The notes: generated from the sequence alone by a model not told the origin. A stretch of DNA of 6,821 nt from an uncultured Acetobacter sp. (GCF_937875265.1 NZ_CALLXM010000033.1:1-6821), one strand, 5' to 3'; positions 1 to 6,539 are shown, counted from the stretch's first letter. Numbers and translations: made by a program.

Positions 1-77
1 AGTTTTTAAATTATACACTCATACACCGTTCCGTACCCATCGTCTTTTATTCTGATCCCGTATAAAGTCTTTGCAAA

Positions 78-83
78 CAGGAG
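78..83 (+). promoter_or_regulatory. Ribosome binding site of nagA
   Basis: CAGGAG lies 8 bases before the ATG at 92 and matches the Shine-Dalgarno consensus. It decides the start: the frame is also open from a TTG at 71, but that codon lies upstream of this site and has no comparable site of its own. Confidence 0.75.
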
Positions 84-91
84 CCTTCCCC

Positions 92-1195
92 ATGTCAGAC
101 CTTGACGGACACCTTGTTCTTCCAGACCGGCTTATGCCCGGACGCATTTCTTTTTCCGGGCATATCCACACCACGGAAGCCCGCAGCGCGGTACCAGACC
201 GTTATATTCTGCCGGGCTTTATTGATGGGCACGTACATGGCGGAAACGGCGCAGACACTATGGATGGTGTGGAAGCCATTCACACCCTCTCCCGCTTTCA
301 TGCACAGCATGGCACCACAACCATTCTGCCCACGACCATTACCCGCCCCTGGGCTGATGTAATGGATGCCCTGCATGCCGTGGCCGAAGTGGTACGCACA
401 CAGATACAGGGCGGCCCGGTTGTGCATGGCGCGCATCTGGAAGGTCCATTTGTCAGCCCGCATAAACTGGGCGCGCAACCCCCTTATGCCATTCCCCCCA
501 CAGCAGACCGGGTGGCCGAGGCTCTAGCCACAGATTGCATCCGGGTTGTCACTCTGGCCCCGGAACTCCCCCACGCACAGACCGCCATCAAACAGTTTGC
601 AGACGCTGGGGTTCGCGTCAGTCTTGGCCACACCGTGACGGGATACGAAGGGGCCAATGAGGCCATCTGCCAGATTTGCGCGATGGGTGGCGTTGCGGGA
701 GCTACGCACCTGTTCAACGCAATGGGGCCTATTACCGGCCGGCAGCCAGGCCCGGTGACTGCTCTGATGTGTAGTGATGCCTATGCAGAAATGATTTTTG
801 ATACCCATCACGTCCACCCCGCCACCTTCCGGCTGGCGCACCGCGTAATGGGGGGCAGACTGGTTTTTGTTACAGACGCCATGCGCGCTACCGGTCTGCC
901 AGATGGCCCAAGCCAGTTGGGTGGGCAAGATGTAATGGTGAAAGATGGCACAGCACGCCTGCCAGATGGTAGTCTGGCAGGAAGCGTGCTGACACTGGAT
1001 CAGGCCCTGCGCAATGCCCTTCAGGCCGGAACACCTTTGCTGGAAGCTGCGGCTCTGCTCAGCGCCAACCCGGCCCGTTATCTGGGGCTGACTGACCGGG
1101 GCACGCTGGAGGCGGGCAAAAGAGCTGATTTTGTCGTGCTGGATTCTGACTTTATGGTTCAGGAAGTCTGGGTTTCCGGCGCACGCATTCACTAA
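92..1195 (+). CDS. nagA: N-acetylglucosamine-6-phosphate deacetylase
   Basis: A cytoplasmic amidohydrolase that removes the acetyl group from GlcNAc-6-phosphate to give glucosamine-6-phosphate and acetate, feeding amino sugars from peptidoglycan recycling or outside sources back into metabolism. The 367-residue product is close to the usual family length (about 380). Visible in order: PGFIDGHVHGG with the metal-site His47 and His49, HLEGPF with metal ligand Glu117, SLGHT with His180, THLFNAM with His206 and Asn209, the substrate-site HVHP around residues 240-243, VTDAM with catalytic Asp262, and SANPAR near the C terminus. The HxH pair is the two-metal form seen in many bacteria; from memory, E. 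coli NagA lacks these two histidines. The start at 92 is chosen for its ribosome binding site. No nagB, PTS or GntR-type nag regulator is in view, so pathway partners must be elsewhere. A weak TATAAA at 61-66 could be a -10 box, but no convincing -35 goes with it. Confidence 0.93.
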   Translation: MSDLDGHLVLPDRLMPGRISFSGHIHTTEARSAVPDRYILPGFIDGHVHGGNGADTMDGVEAIHTLSRFHAQHGTTTILPTTITRPWADVMDALHAVAEVVRTQIQGGPVVHGAHLEGPFVSPHKLGAQPPYAIPPTADRVAEALATDCIRVVTLAPELPHAQTAIKQFADAGVRVSLGHTVTGYEGANEAICQICAMGGVAGATHLFNAMGPITGRQPGPVTALMCSDAYAEMIFDTHHVHPATFRLAHRVMGGRLVFVTDAMRATGLPDGPSQLGGQDVMVKDGTARLPDGSLAGSVLTLDQALRNALQAGTPLLEAAALLSANPARYLGLTDRGTLEAGKRADFVVLDSDFMVQEVWVSGARIH

Positions 1196-1197
1196 AA

Positions 1198-1215
1198 GCT
1201 GATTGCAGCATCAGC
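1198..1215 (+). other. Short stem-loop after nagA, no T tract
   Basis: GCTGAT at 1198-1203 and ATCAGC at 1210-1215 form a perfect 6-bp stem with a 6-base loop, 2 bases after the nagA stop. No run of T follows on the + strand, so it is not a typical intrinsic terminator. It could protect the nagA mRNA end or slightly weaken readthrough. The rest of the nagA-reductase gap shows no clear promoter, so the reductase may be read from the nagA transcript. Confidence 0.35.
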
Positions 1216-1296
1216 AAACCACCTGCCCGGGGAACAGCAAGCGCATCTTTCACGTTACGGCACCGGACAGGCGACACAAACAGAGAGAGACGACTT

Positions 1297-2250
1297 ATGG
1301 ATTTCCGCCAACTTGGCACAACCGACCTCAAGATTGCCCCCATTGTTTTCGGTGGCAATGTGTTCGGCTGGACTCTTGATGAAAAAACCAGCTTCAGCAT
1401 TCTGGATGCTGTTGTTGACCACGGCTTCAACGCTATCGATACCGCAGATGTTTATTCCGTCTGGGCACCGGGGAACGAAGGCGGGGAATCCGAAACCATT
1501 ATTGGCAACTGGCTGAAAGCCAATCCGGGCAAGCGGGATCAGGTCCTTATTTTCACAAAAGTCGGCTGGGATATGGAAAAGCCGGGTGAGAAAGGGCTTT
1601 CCGAACGCTGGATTATGGAATCTGCAGAACGCTCACTCAAGCGGCTGGGCGTTGAACGGATCGACCTCTACTTCTCTCACTGCCCCGACCCGGAAACCCC
1701 GTACGAAGAAACCCTCGGGGCTTACGAAAAACTCCTGAAAGCCGGAAAAGTCCGGGCTGTTGGTGCGTCCAACCTGGATGCCAGCCAGCTCAGCACGGCT
1801 CTGGATGTGGCAAAAACCCACAACCTGCCGCGCTATGATGTGCTTCAGCCGGAATATAACCTGTATGACCGCGGCTCGTATGATGGCGCTCTGCGCGATC
1901 TGTGCATCCGGGAAAAGCTGGGCGTTGTTCCCTATTACAGCCTTGCCTCAGGCTTCCTTTCCGGAAAATACCGCTCACAGGATGATCTTTCCCAAAGCGC
2001 ACGTGGCTCAGGCGTTGAGAAATATCTGAACCCGCGTGGCATGAAAATTCTGGCAGCCCTTGATGCCGTTGCTGCCCGGCATGATGCCAGACAGGCAGAA
2101 ATTGCTCTGGCCTGGCTGATTGGCCGTGAGGGTGTAACAGCCCCTATCGCCAGCGCCACCAAACGCGAACATATCGAGAGTTTTGCAAAAGCTGCTCAAC
2201 TCACCCTTTCAGCGGAAGACCGCGCAGAGCTGGACGCAGCCAGCGCCTGA
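1297..2250 (+). CDS. Aldo/keto reductase
   Basis: A soluble NAD(P)H-dependent oxidoreductase of the AKR superfamily, a (beta/alpha)8 barrel of 317 residues, the usual length. The catalytic tetrad is complete: Asp48 in AIDTADVY, Tyr53, Lys88 in FTKVGW, and His128 in FSHCPD. Also visible are GKVRAVGASN (150-159), QPEYN (184-188), the YYSLASGFLSGKY segment (213-225), typical of the AKR11/12-type (YajO/IolS-like) group, and the C-terminal cofactor phosphate-binding stretch IASATKREHIE (284-294). It therefore should reduce an aldehyde or ketone, but the substrate cannot be read from the sequence; such enzymes act on sugars, aldehydes and xenobiotics. A purine-rich GAGAGAGA at 1283-1290 is a weak ribosome binding site for the ATG at 1297. 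It lies about 100 bases after nagA on the same strand, possibly cotranscribed, but AKRs are common neighbours of many genes and a role in amino-sugar use is not implied. Its transcript should end at the stem-loop at 2273-2317. Confidence 0.92.
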   Translation: MDFRQLGTTDLKIAPIVFGGNVFGWTLDEKTSFSILDAVVDHGFNAIDTADVYSVWAPGNEGGESETIIGNWLKANPGKRDQVLIFTKVGWDMEKPGEKGLSERWIMESAERSLKRLGVERIDLYFSHCPDPETPYEETLGAYEKLLKAGKVRAVGASNLDASQLSTALDVAKTHNLPRYDVLQPEYNLYDRGSYDGALRDLCIREKLGVVPYYSLASGFLSGKYRSQDDLSQSARGSGVEKYLNPRGMKILAALDAVAARHDARQAEIALAWLIGREGVTAPIASATKREHIESFAKAAQLTLSAEDRAELDAASA

Positions 2251-2272
2251 TACGGCAAATACCAGCACACTA

Positions 2273-2317
2273 AAAAAGGGAAGAAGGACGGGTATCTCCC
2301 GCTCTTCTTCCCTTTTT
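2273..2317. terminator. Bidirectional intrinsic terminator between converging genes
   Basis: A 20-base left arm (2273-2292) beginning AAAAAGGGAAGAAG pairs with a 20-base right arm (2298-2317) ending CTTCTTCCCTTTTT. The loop is TATCT at 2293-2297. There is one mismatch and one G-T wobble about four pairs in from the loop. The right side ends in T5 and the left side starts with A6, so RNA from either strand ends in a hairpin followed by U. It sits 22 bases after the aldo/keto reductase stop and 48 bases beyond the opgH stop, so it serves both converging transcripts. Confidence 0.88.
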
Positions 2318-2365
2318 CATAAATGGTCTGCTTTCAGGCAGCTTTTTAAAACTCAGCCAAACCTG

Positions 2366-4504
2366 TCAGACTGGCAGGCGGCTTATAGCCGCCACACCTT
2401 CTTCACACCCAAGAACAGCAGCTTTTTCCTTTGTGGTCAGCTGTGTTTCCAGAACAGAAATGCTGGGTGCTTCTGCAACTTTCAGTAACCCTACCAGCTG
2501 ATCCGGGTTGATCGGGTCACCCGGTTTGCGGGCTGGTGGAAGCATGGCGGCATGTGCCTGCAACAGGCTGGAATCAGCCCGCAGGGCGCGCAGAGCGTCA
2601 TGGGGCAGGGACGGGGCATCATTCTCCGCCAAAGCCTGCTCCGTTTTCAGCAGAACATCTGGCGGGTGCGTTTCTTCAGGCACCAGCAACAGACCGGCTT
2701 TTTTGAAATCCTGCCCGACTTTCCGGCTGCTGGTCAAAAGGACCAGCGGAATGGAAAACACCAGTCCAAGCAGCACGGGTGTCATCCAGAAGAACAGCGA
2801 GGGGGACACAACCCACGCCCCAGCACCGAGCAGCAGACCAAAAATGGTAAACTTGGTGTATTGCTGAACTACCACAAGAAACGGGACACCCCCGTCATCA
2901 CGCCGCTGCGTGTTCCAGCCAGAATCATGCCCGGACAGGATGGAGATGACGCCCGAAGTCTGAATCAGCATGGCGACTGGTGCAATCAGCCCGCCAATCA
3001 GAGTTTCGACCAGCACAGAAGCCGCAGCACGTAGCGCGCCACCACAGCCTTTGCAGGTCGCGCGGTCAAAAATCAGGGCGATATAGGCAAAAAGCTTGGG
3101 GGCCAGCAAAATGGCCATCGTGCCAATAAACACGTATTTTGCCTGCACCGGGTCAACATGTGGCCAGTGCGGGTAAAGCAGTTTGGTATCCCCAAAATAT
3201 TCAGGCCGTTCAAAATGTGCCTGAAGGGAAATCAGAATCCCGGTCAGCAGAAAGACCAGCCAGAGCGGGGAGGTGACGTATGCGCCAATCCCCACCACCA
3301 TGTGCATCCGGCTGACCCAGTGCAGCTTTTTAGTCGGCAGCACTTTTACATGTTGCAGGTTACCCTGGCACCAGCGCCGGTCACGGATAGCCACATCGGT
3401 CAGAGACGGCGGGCTTTCTTCATAAGACCCGTCAAGCCCCGGCACCATATGAATGGCCCAGCCACCCCGGCGCATGAGTGCTGCCTCCACAAAGTCATGG
3501 CTTAGAATATGGCCACCAAACGGCTTGCGCCCCGGAACATGCGGAAGGCCAGCCTGTCCGGCAAACGCCTCAGTCCGGATAATGGCATTATGGCCCCAGT
3601 AATTGCCTTCTGACCCGTGCCACCAGGCAATACCATGCGCAATAACAGGCCCGTACACCCGGCCGGCAAACTGCTGTAAGCGGGCAAATAATGTCGTGCC
3701 CCCCACAATAGACGGCAGGGTCTGGATCAGCCCCACACCAGGGTTCCGCTCCATGGCGCCAACCATACGGACCAGCGTTTCACCAGACATGACGGAGTCA
3801 GCGTCCAGTGTAACCATCTGCTGGTAGGCAGCGCCAAAACGACGCACCCATTCACCAATATTCCCGGCCTTGCGCTCCACGTTGTTATGTCGACGGCGGT
3901 AGAAAATTCGACTGCCCTGGCTCTGCGCGCGCAAAGCCAGAAAGGCCGCCTCTTCCTCCACCCACACATCCGGGTTGGTGGTGTCCGAAAGAATGAAAAT
4001 ATCGAACGCATCGACCTGACCCGTTTCACACAGGCTGGTGTAGATGGCTTTCAGCCCCGCCATCACGCGATGCGGGGGTTCATTATAAGTCGGTAACAGA
4101 AGGGCCGTGCGGGAGTGCAGGGCAGGGAGCGGGCCAGACCGCGTAATGCCCAGCCCCAGACCGCCACGCGTAATCAGCGAGGCAAAACCTGCCAACGAGG
4201 ACGTAAACGCCAGCGCGATCCATAAAAACAGGGCAACGAACAAAACCAGCATCACCACCCCGAGGATGGTCGTGCCGTTGGCATCCAGCACTTTATGCGT
4301 GCGCCATGCACCAAAAGCTGTCAGCGCCAGAGCAGAGCCGATTACCAGAAACCGACGCAGGCCGATTGTTGCCGGAGACGTGGAGGGGGTTCCCGAACGC
4401 CCTTCCATATCCGGCATGCCGTGCAGGTCCTGCACTGGCATGGCCAGAGGTGCTTCCGGGGGCAGGGCTTGAAATGGCGCAGTCTGCTGAACAGGTGGAG
4501 TCAT
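2366..4504 (-). CDS. opgH: Glucans biosynthesis glucosyltransferase H (OpgH/MdoH)
   Basis: Inner-membrane GT2-family enzyme that builds the beta-glucan backbone of osmoregulated periplasmic glucans from UDP-glucose and moves it to the periplasm. With the start at 4504 it has 712 residues. Two membrane segments lie near 51-69 and 80-104. The cytoplasmic catalytic domain follows: LLLPTYNEPP (136-145), Asp174 in ILSDTTNPD, TLDADS with Asp234 and Asp236, HDFVEAALMRRGGW with Asp337, and RDRRWCQGN (374-382), the (Q/R)xxRW motif. Five further membrane segments lie near 402-428, 457-479, 502-523, 552-568 and 570-593, then a roughly 120-residue cytoplasmic tail. E. coli OpgH is about 847 residues; the shortfall is mainly the N terminus, only about 50 residues here before the first membrane segment. 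The ATG at 4504 shares its A with the opgG stop (TAATG), indicating translational coupling; only a weak GGA precedes it. An in-frame ATG at 4528 inside opgG is an alternative start. A CKGCGG pair of cysteines (484-489) sits in a cytoplasmic loop. Confidence 0.94.
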   Translation of the reverse strand: MTPPVQQTAPFQALPPEAPLAMPVQDLHGMPDMEGRSGTPSTSPATIGLRRFLVIGSALALTAFGAWRTHKVLDANGTTILGVVMLVLFVALFLWIALAFTSSLAGFASLITRGGLGLGITRSGPLPALHSRTALLLPTYNEPPHRVMAGLKAIYTSLCETGQVDAFDIFILSDTTNPDVWVEEEAAFLALRAQSQGSRIFYRRRHNNVERKAGNIGEWVRRFGAAYQQMVTLDADSVMSGETLVRMVGAMERNPGVGLIQTLPSIVGGTTLFARLQQFAGRVYGPVIAHGIAWWHGSEGNYWGHNAIIRTEAFAGQAGLPHVPGRKPFGGHILSHDFVEAALMRRGGWAIHMVPGLDGSYEESPPSLTDVAIRDRRWCQGNLQHVKVLPTKKLHWVSRMHMVVGIGAYVTSPLWLVFLLTGILISLQAHFERPEYFGDTKLLYPHWPHVDPVQAKYVFIGTMAILLAPKLFAYIALIFDRATCKGCGGALRAAASVLVETLIGGLIAPVAMLIQTSGVISILSGHDSGWNTQRRDDGGVPFLVVVQQYTKFTIFGLLLGAGAWVVSPSLFFWMTPVLLGLVFSIPLVLLTSSRKVGQDFKKAGLLLVPEETHPPDVLLKTEQALAENDAPSLPHDALRALRADSSLLQAHAAMLPPARKPGDPINPDQLVGLLKVAEAPSISVLETQLTTKEKAAVLGCEEGVAAISRLPV

Positions 4505-6048
4505 TACGGCGTCCAACGGTATACCCATTCTTCTGAGACCGGGCCGCTGTCCGTTGCCAGCACACACCGGAGTTCAACAACTTTTTCATCACCCGGCGCA
4601 AACTCAAAGGTTGTGCGCCAGCCATTGATGTTCGGGTTAGGCTCCACCACCACATTGCGGATTTTACCCGCTGAGGACTGCGGCTCCAGATGGAAACGCG
4701 TGTCCTTGGGCAACCGTTCAAACGGCACACCCATGAAATCTATGGAGAAGAAGCGGGCGGTCTTATCATCCACCACGGACCCGACACGGGTTGCGCCAAC
4801 GCGCGCCAGAGGCGTGGGGAAGGGAGCATCCCACCCCCAGTACATCCGGTAGGTGAAGCTGTATTCTTTCCCGGCAACCAGTGGTGTTTTAGGCCGCCAG
4901 AAAGAAACGATATTGTCGTTCACTTCATTAGGGGTCGGAATTTCAACCAGATCCACCCAGCCCTGCCCCCAGTCCCCAATGGGTTCGATCCACAAAGACG
5001 GGCGCTTTTCATAATTCAGTGCCAGATCTTCAAAATCATGGAAATTCCGGCGGCGCTGCATCAGGCCAAAGCCACGCGGGGAATCATCAGAAAAGGCCGA
5101 GAACTGCAAATCCAGTGGATTACGCAGCGGACGGAACAGTTCCTGCCCGGCGCCGGTCCACATCTGGAGGGCCTCACTATCATGTGCCGCTGGGCGCCAG
5201 TCATCCACATGGGTGCGGTCATTGGCATCAAAATAGAACATGCCAGTCAGTGGCGCGATACCGGACTGATCAATTTTGGTACGCGGATAAATGGTGGACT
5301 GCACGTCAAACACAGTTGTGTCACCCGGGCGAATGGTAAAGCGGAATGCCCCGGCAACCGAGGGACTATCCAGCAGCGCATGCACCACCACGGCCTTCAC
5401 GCCTGGCTGTGGTTTTTCCAGCCAGAAAGCCCGGAACAGCGCGAATTCTTCTCCTTTGGGGTCGCCCGTGCCATCAGCAAAACCTCGGGCAGACAAGCCA
5501 TAGCTCTGGCCCTTGGCCACAGCGCGGAAATAGGATGCCCCCAGAAAAACGCAGAACTCTTCCATCACACCAGGGGTGTTGATGGGCGTACGCAGGCGCA
5601 GACCCGCAAACCCAACATTCTCGTCCACTCGCAGGGAAGGGTCCCCATATGTGAACAGATCGGGAGAGTAGGGAACAGGCTCTGACTTGCCGTCCTTGAT
5701 CTCAAAAATCTCGATCCGAGGACGATAGAGGAAGCCACGCGGAAAAAATGCCGCGTCAAACGCCAGATTTTCACCATGCCATAATGTCCGGTCATCCCGG
5801 TAAGCAATGCTACGGAACTGGTCAAAATTCAGATTATCCAGTGCCTTAGGCAGGGTCTGGTCAGGCCCATGATACGGGGCGCTCGCCAGACGCTGGGCAA
5901 GCTGCCGGACCGTCATGTCATCAAACGTACCGGTGGCCCCTTCAAGCCCTTCAGCTCTGGCCTGCCGCGCAACGCCCCCGGCCAGAGTAGCGAGGGTAAC
6001 CCCCGCGCCAATCCGAATTAAGTCTCGTCGCTGTACAGATGAAGACAC
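4504..6048 (-). CDS. opgG: Periplasmic glucan biosynthesis protein, OpgG/OpgD family (MdoG)
   Basis: Periplasmic partner of OpgH in making osmoregulated periplasmic glucans; the family (GH186) includes E. coli OpgD, shown to be an endo-beta-1,2-glucanase. The 514-residue product is of normal length. It begins with a twin-arginine signal: QRRDLIRIG with Arg7-Arg8, a hydrophobic stretch to about residue 26, and an ARA site for cleavage after residue 32. Tat export is the trait of E. coli OpgD, whereas OpgG there uses Sec, so the name OpgD is equally defensible. Family blocks follow: FPRGFLYRPRIEIF (102-115), GFAGLRLRTPINTP (146-159), LGASYFRAVAKGQ (169-181), LDSPSVAGAFRF (226-237), LQMWTGAGQELFRPL (294-308), PRGFGLMQRRR (324-334), and IEPIGDWGQGWVDLVEIPTP (354-373). 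The start is a GTG at 6048, supported by GGGAG 6 bases upstream and by the signal peptide beginning there. The stop overlaps the opgH start by one base. Confidence 0.93.
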   Translation of the reverse strand: MSSSVQRRDLIRIGAGVTLATLAGGVARQARAEGLEGATGTFDDMTVRQLAQRLASAPYHGPDQTLPKALDNLNFDQFRSIAYRDDRTLWHGENLAFDAAFFPRGFLYRPRIEIFEIKDGKSEPVPYSPDLFTYGDPSLRVDENVGFAGLRLRTPINTPGVMEEFCVFLGASYFRAVAKGQSYGLSARGFADGTGDPKGEEFALFRAFWLEKPQPGVKAVVVHALLDSPSVAGAFRFTIRPGDTTVFDVQSTIYPRTKIDQSGIAPLTGMFYFDANDRTHVDDWRPAAHDSEALQMWTGAGQELFRPLRNPLDLQFSAFSDDSPRGFGLMQRRRNFHDFEDLALNYEKRPSLWIEPIGDWGQGWVDLVEIPTPNEVNDNIVSFWRPKTPLVAGKEYSFTYRMYWGWDAPFPTPLARVGATRVGSVVDDKTARFFSIDFMGVPFERLPKDTRFHLEPQSSAGKIRNVVVEPNPNINGWRTTFEFAPGDEKVVELRCVLATDSGPVSEEWVYRWTP

Positions 6049-6054
6049 TCCAGA

Positions 6055-6059
6055 CTCCC
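6055..6059 (-). promoter_or_regulatory. Ribosome binding site of opgG (GTG start)
   Basis: On the minus strand GGGAG lies 6 bases before the GTG at 6048-6046. It supports the non-ATG start: the Tat signal begins right after this GTG and there is no ATG in frame before the twin arginines. Confidence 0.6.
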
Positions 6060-6064
6060 GAATT

Positions 6065-6081
6065 CCCTATAGATTATAGGG
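6065..6081. promoter_or_regulatory. Perfect inverted repeat over the opgG -10 box
   Basis: CCCTATA (6065-6071) and TATAGGG (6075-6081) are exact reverse complements separated by GAT. The repeat covers the whole TATAAT -10 box, so a protein bound here would block RNA polymerase. A dimeric repressor is the natural reading. The neighbouring ModE-like protein is one candidate, since ModE sites in E. coli contain TATA-rich inverted half-sites, but the spacing differs and this is only an inference. Confidence 0.4.
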
Positions 6082-6103
6082 GTAAAAATTTCTTTCCTGA
6101 CAA
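6073..6103 (-). promoter_or_regulatory. Probable sigma-70-type promoter of opgGH
   Basis: On the minus strand a perfect -10 box TATAAT (6078-6073) is preceded by TTGTCA (6103-6098), a 4-of-6 match to the -35 consensus TTGACA. The spacer is 19 bases, longer than the ideal 17, which suggests a promoter needing help or open to control. It stands 24 bases before the opgG start codon, so the leader would be very short. It gives opgGH its own promoter even though the ModE-like gene lies just upstream in the same direction, and no terminator is seen between them. Confidence 0.55.
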
Positions 6104-6110
6104 AATTGTC
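6099..6110. promoter_or_regulatory. Short inverted repeat over the opgG -35 box
   Basis: GACAA (6099-6103) and TTGTC (6106-6110) are exact reverse complements with AA between. The left arm falls within the proposed -35 box. With 5-bp arms it could be chance in an AT-rich region, but its place beside the second palindrome over the -10 box makes it a possible second protein site. Confidence 0.25.
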
Positions 6111-6125
6111 TTTTGATACGGCTTT

Positions 6126-6485
6126 TTAAGGGCATTCCACGTCTTGCGGTGTTAAGAGTTTTTCAAGTTCTGCAAGACTGGTTACCGCGGCCTGAGCCGC
6201 CTGTTTTTCAATGTCCCGGTAGCACCGCACCACGGCCTCGCCTTCCTGTGTCAGAAAAGCACCACCACCACCGCCGGGCCGCGTGACCACTAAAGCCTCA
6301 CGGAACATCTGGTTCATGCTATCCACCAGCAACCATGTCCGACGGTAGGACATGCCCATGGCCCGCCCTGCCGCAGAAATGGATCCAGTTTCCGCCAGTT
6401 GTTCAAGCAGACGGATTTTTCCGTGCCCAAGTGCGGGCTTGCCATCCGCATCCACTCGCAAGGTCAGTCTCAACCGCTCTGTCAT
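6126..6485 (-). CDS. ModE-like winged helix-turn-helix regulator, no molybdate-binding domain
   Basis: A 119-residue protein matching only the N-terminal DNA-binding part of ModE, the molybdate-responsive repressor. Visible are a LRLTLRVDADGKPALGHGKI strand region (5-24), the helix-turn-helix around 28-58 with GSISAAGRAMGMSYRRTW, and the Gly-rich wing VVTRPGGGGGAFLTQEG (66-82), followed by a helix near 83-110 likely used for dimerisation. E. coli ModE is about 260 residues with two C-terminal Mop domains that bind molybdate; here the protein ends before them, so it either does not sense molybdate or senses something another way. Such single-domain ModE/LysR-like proteins occur in many proteobacteria. 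The ATG at 6485 has only a weak AGGC upstream. It lies 77 bases upstream of opgG in the same direction and divergent from the acetyltransferase, so either neighbour, or itself, may be its target. No molybdate transport gene is in view. Confidence 0.85.
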   Translation of the reverse strand: MTERLRLTLRVDADGKPALGHGKIRLLEQLAETGSISAAGRAMGMSYRRTWLLVDSMNQMFREALVVTRPGGGGGAFLTQEGEAVVRCYRDIEKQAAQAAVTSLAELEKLLTPQDVECP

Positions 6486-6517
6486 TCGCCTGCCTGCGTT
6501 CGCGTTGCTGTTTTGTG

Positions 6518-6539
6518 CATGATAACGTGAAGGATCATG
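6518..6539. promoter_or_regulatory. Inverted repeat in the divergent intergenic region
   Basis: CATGAT (6518-6523) and ATCATG (6534-6539) are exact reverse complements with a 10-base spacer, so the centres are 16 bases apart, about one and a half helical turns. It lies between the ModE-like gene and the acetyltransferase, where both promoters must be. It could be a site for autoregulation. Six-base arms alone are not strong proof. Confidence 0.3.

Noticed and set aside
71..91. TTG at 71 as a longer nagA start
   Set aside because: The good ribosome binding site at 78-83 lies downstream of it and fits the ATG at 92.
524..1192. A 222-codon open frame on the - strand across nagA
   Set aside because: Antisense to nagA, whose metal and catalytic motifs are complete; no recognisable domain in the antisense product.
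2273..2317. The long stem-loop between converging genes as a small RNA or mobile-element end
   Set aside because: Position just after both stop codons, and A and T tracts on the two sides, are fully explained by a two-way terminator; no duplicate of it or target-site repeat is seen.
4505..4567. A longer OpgH beginning at an ATG at 4567, inside opgG
   Set aside because: It would overlap opgG by over 60 bases; the TAATG coupling start at 4504 is simpler, and the extra residues show no family feature.
4690..5685. A 331-codon open frame on the + strand across opgG
   Set aside because: It is antisense to a clear OpgG-family protein, has a His/Gln/Pro/Arg-rich composition without a recognisable domain, and is best explained by codon bias of the real gene.
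6065..6081. The opgG palindrome as a true ModE box
   Set aside because: It has TATA-containing inverted arms, but the 3-base spacer and flanking bases do not fit the longer spacing of the E. coli ModE consensus. I keep it only as an unassigned operator candidate.
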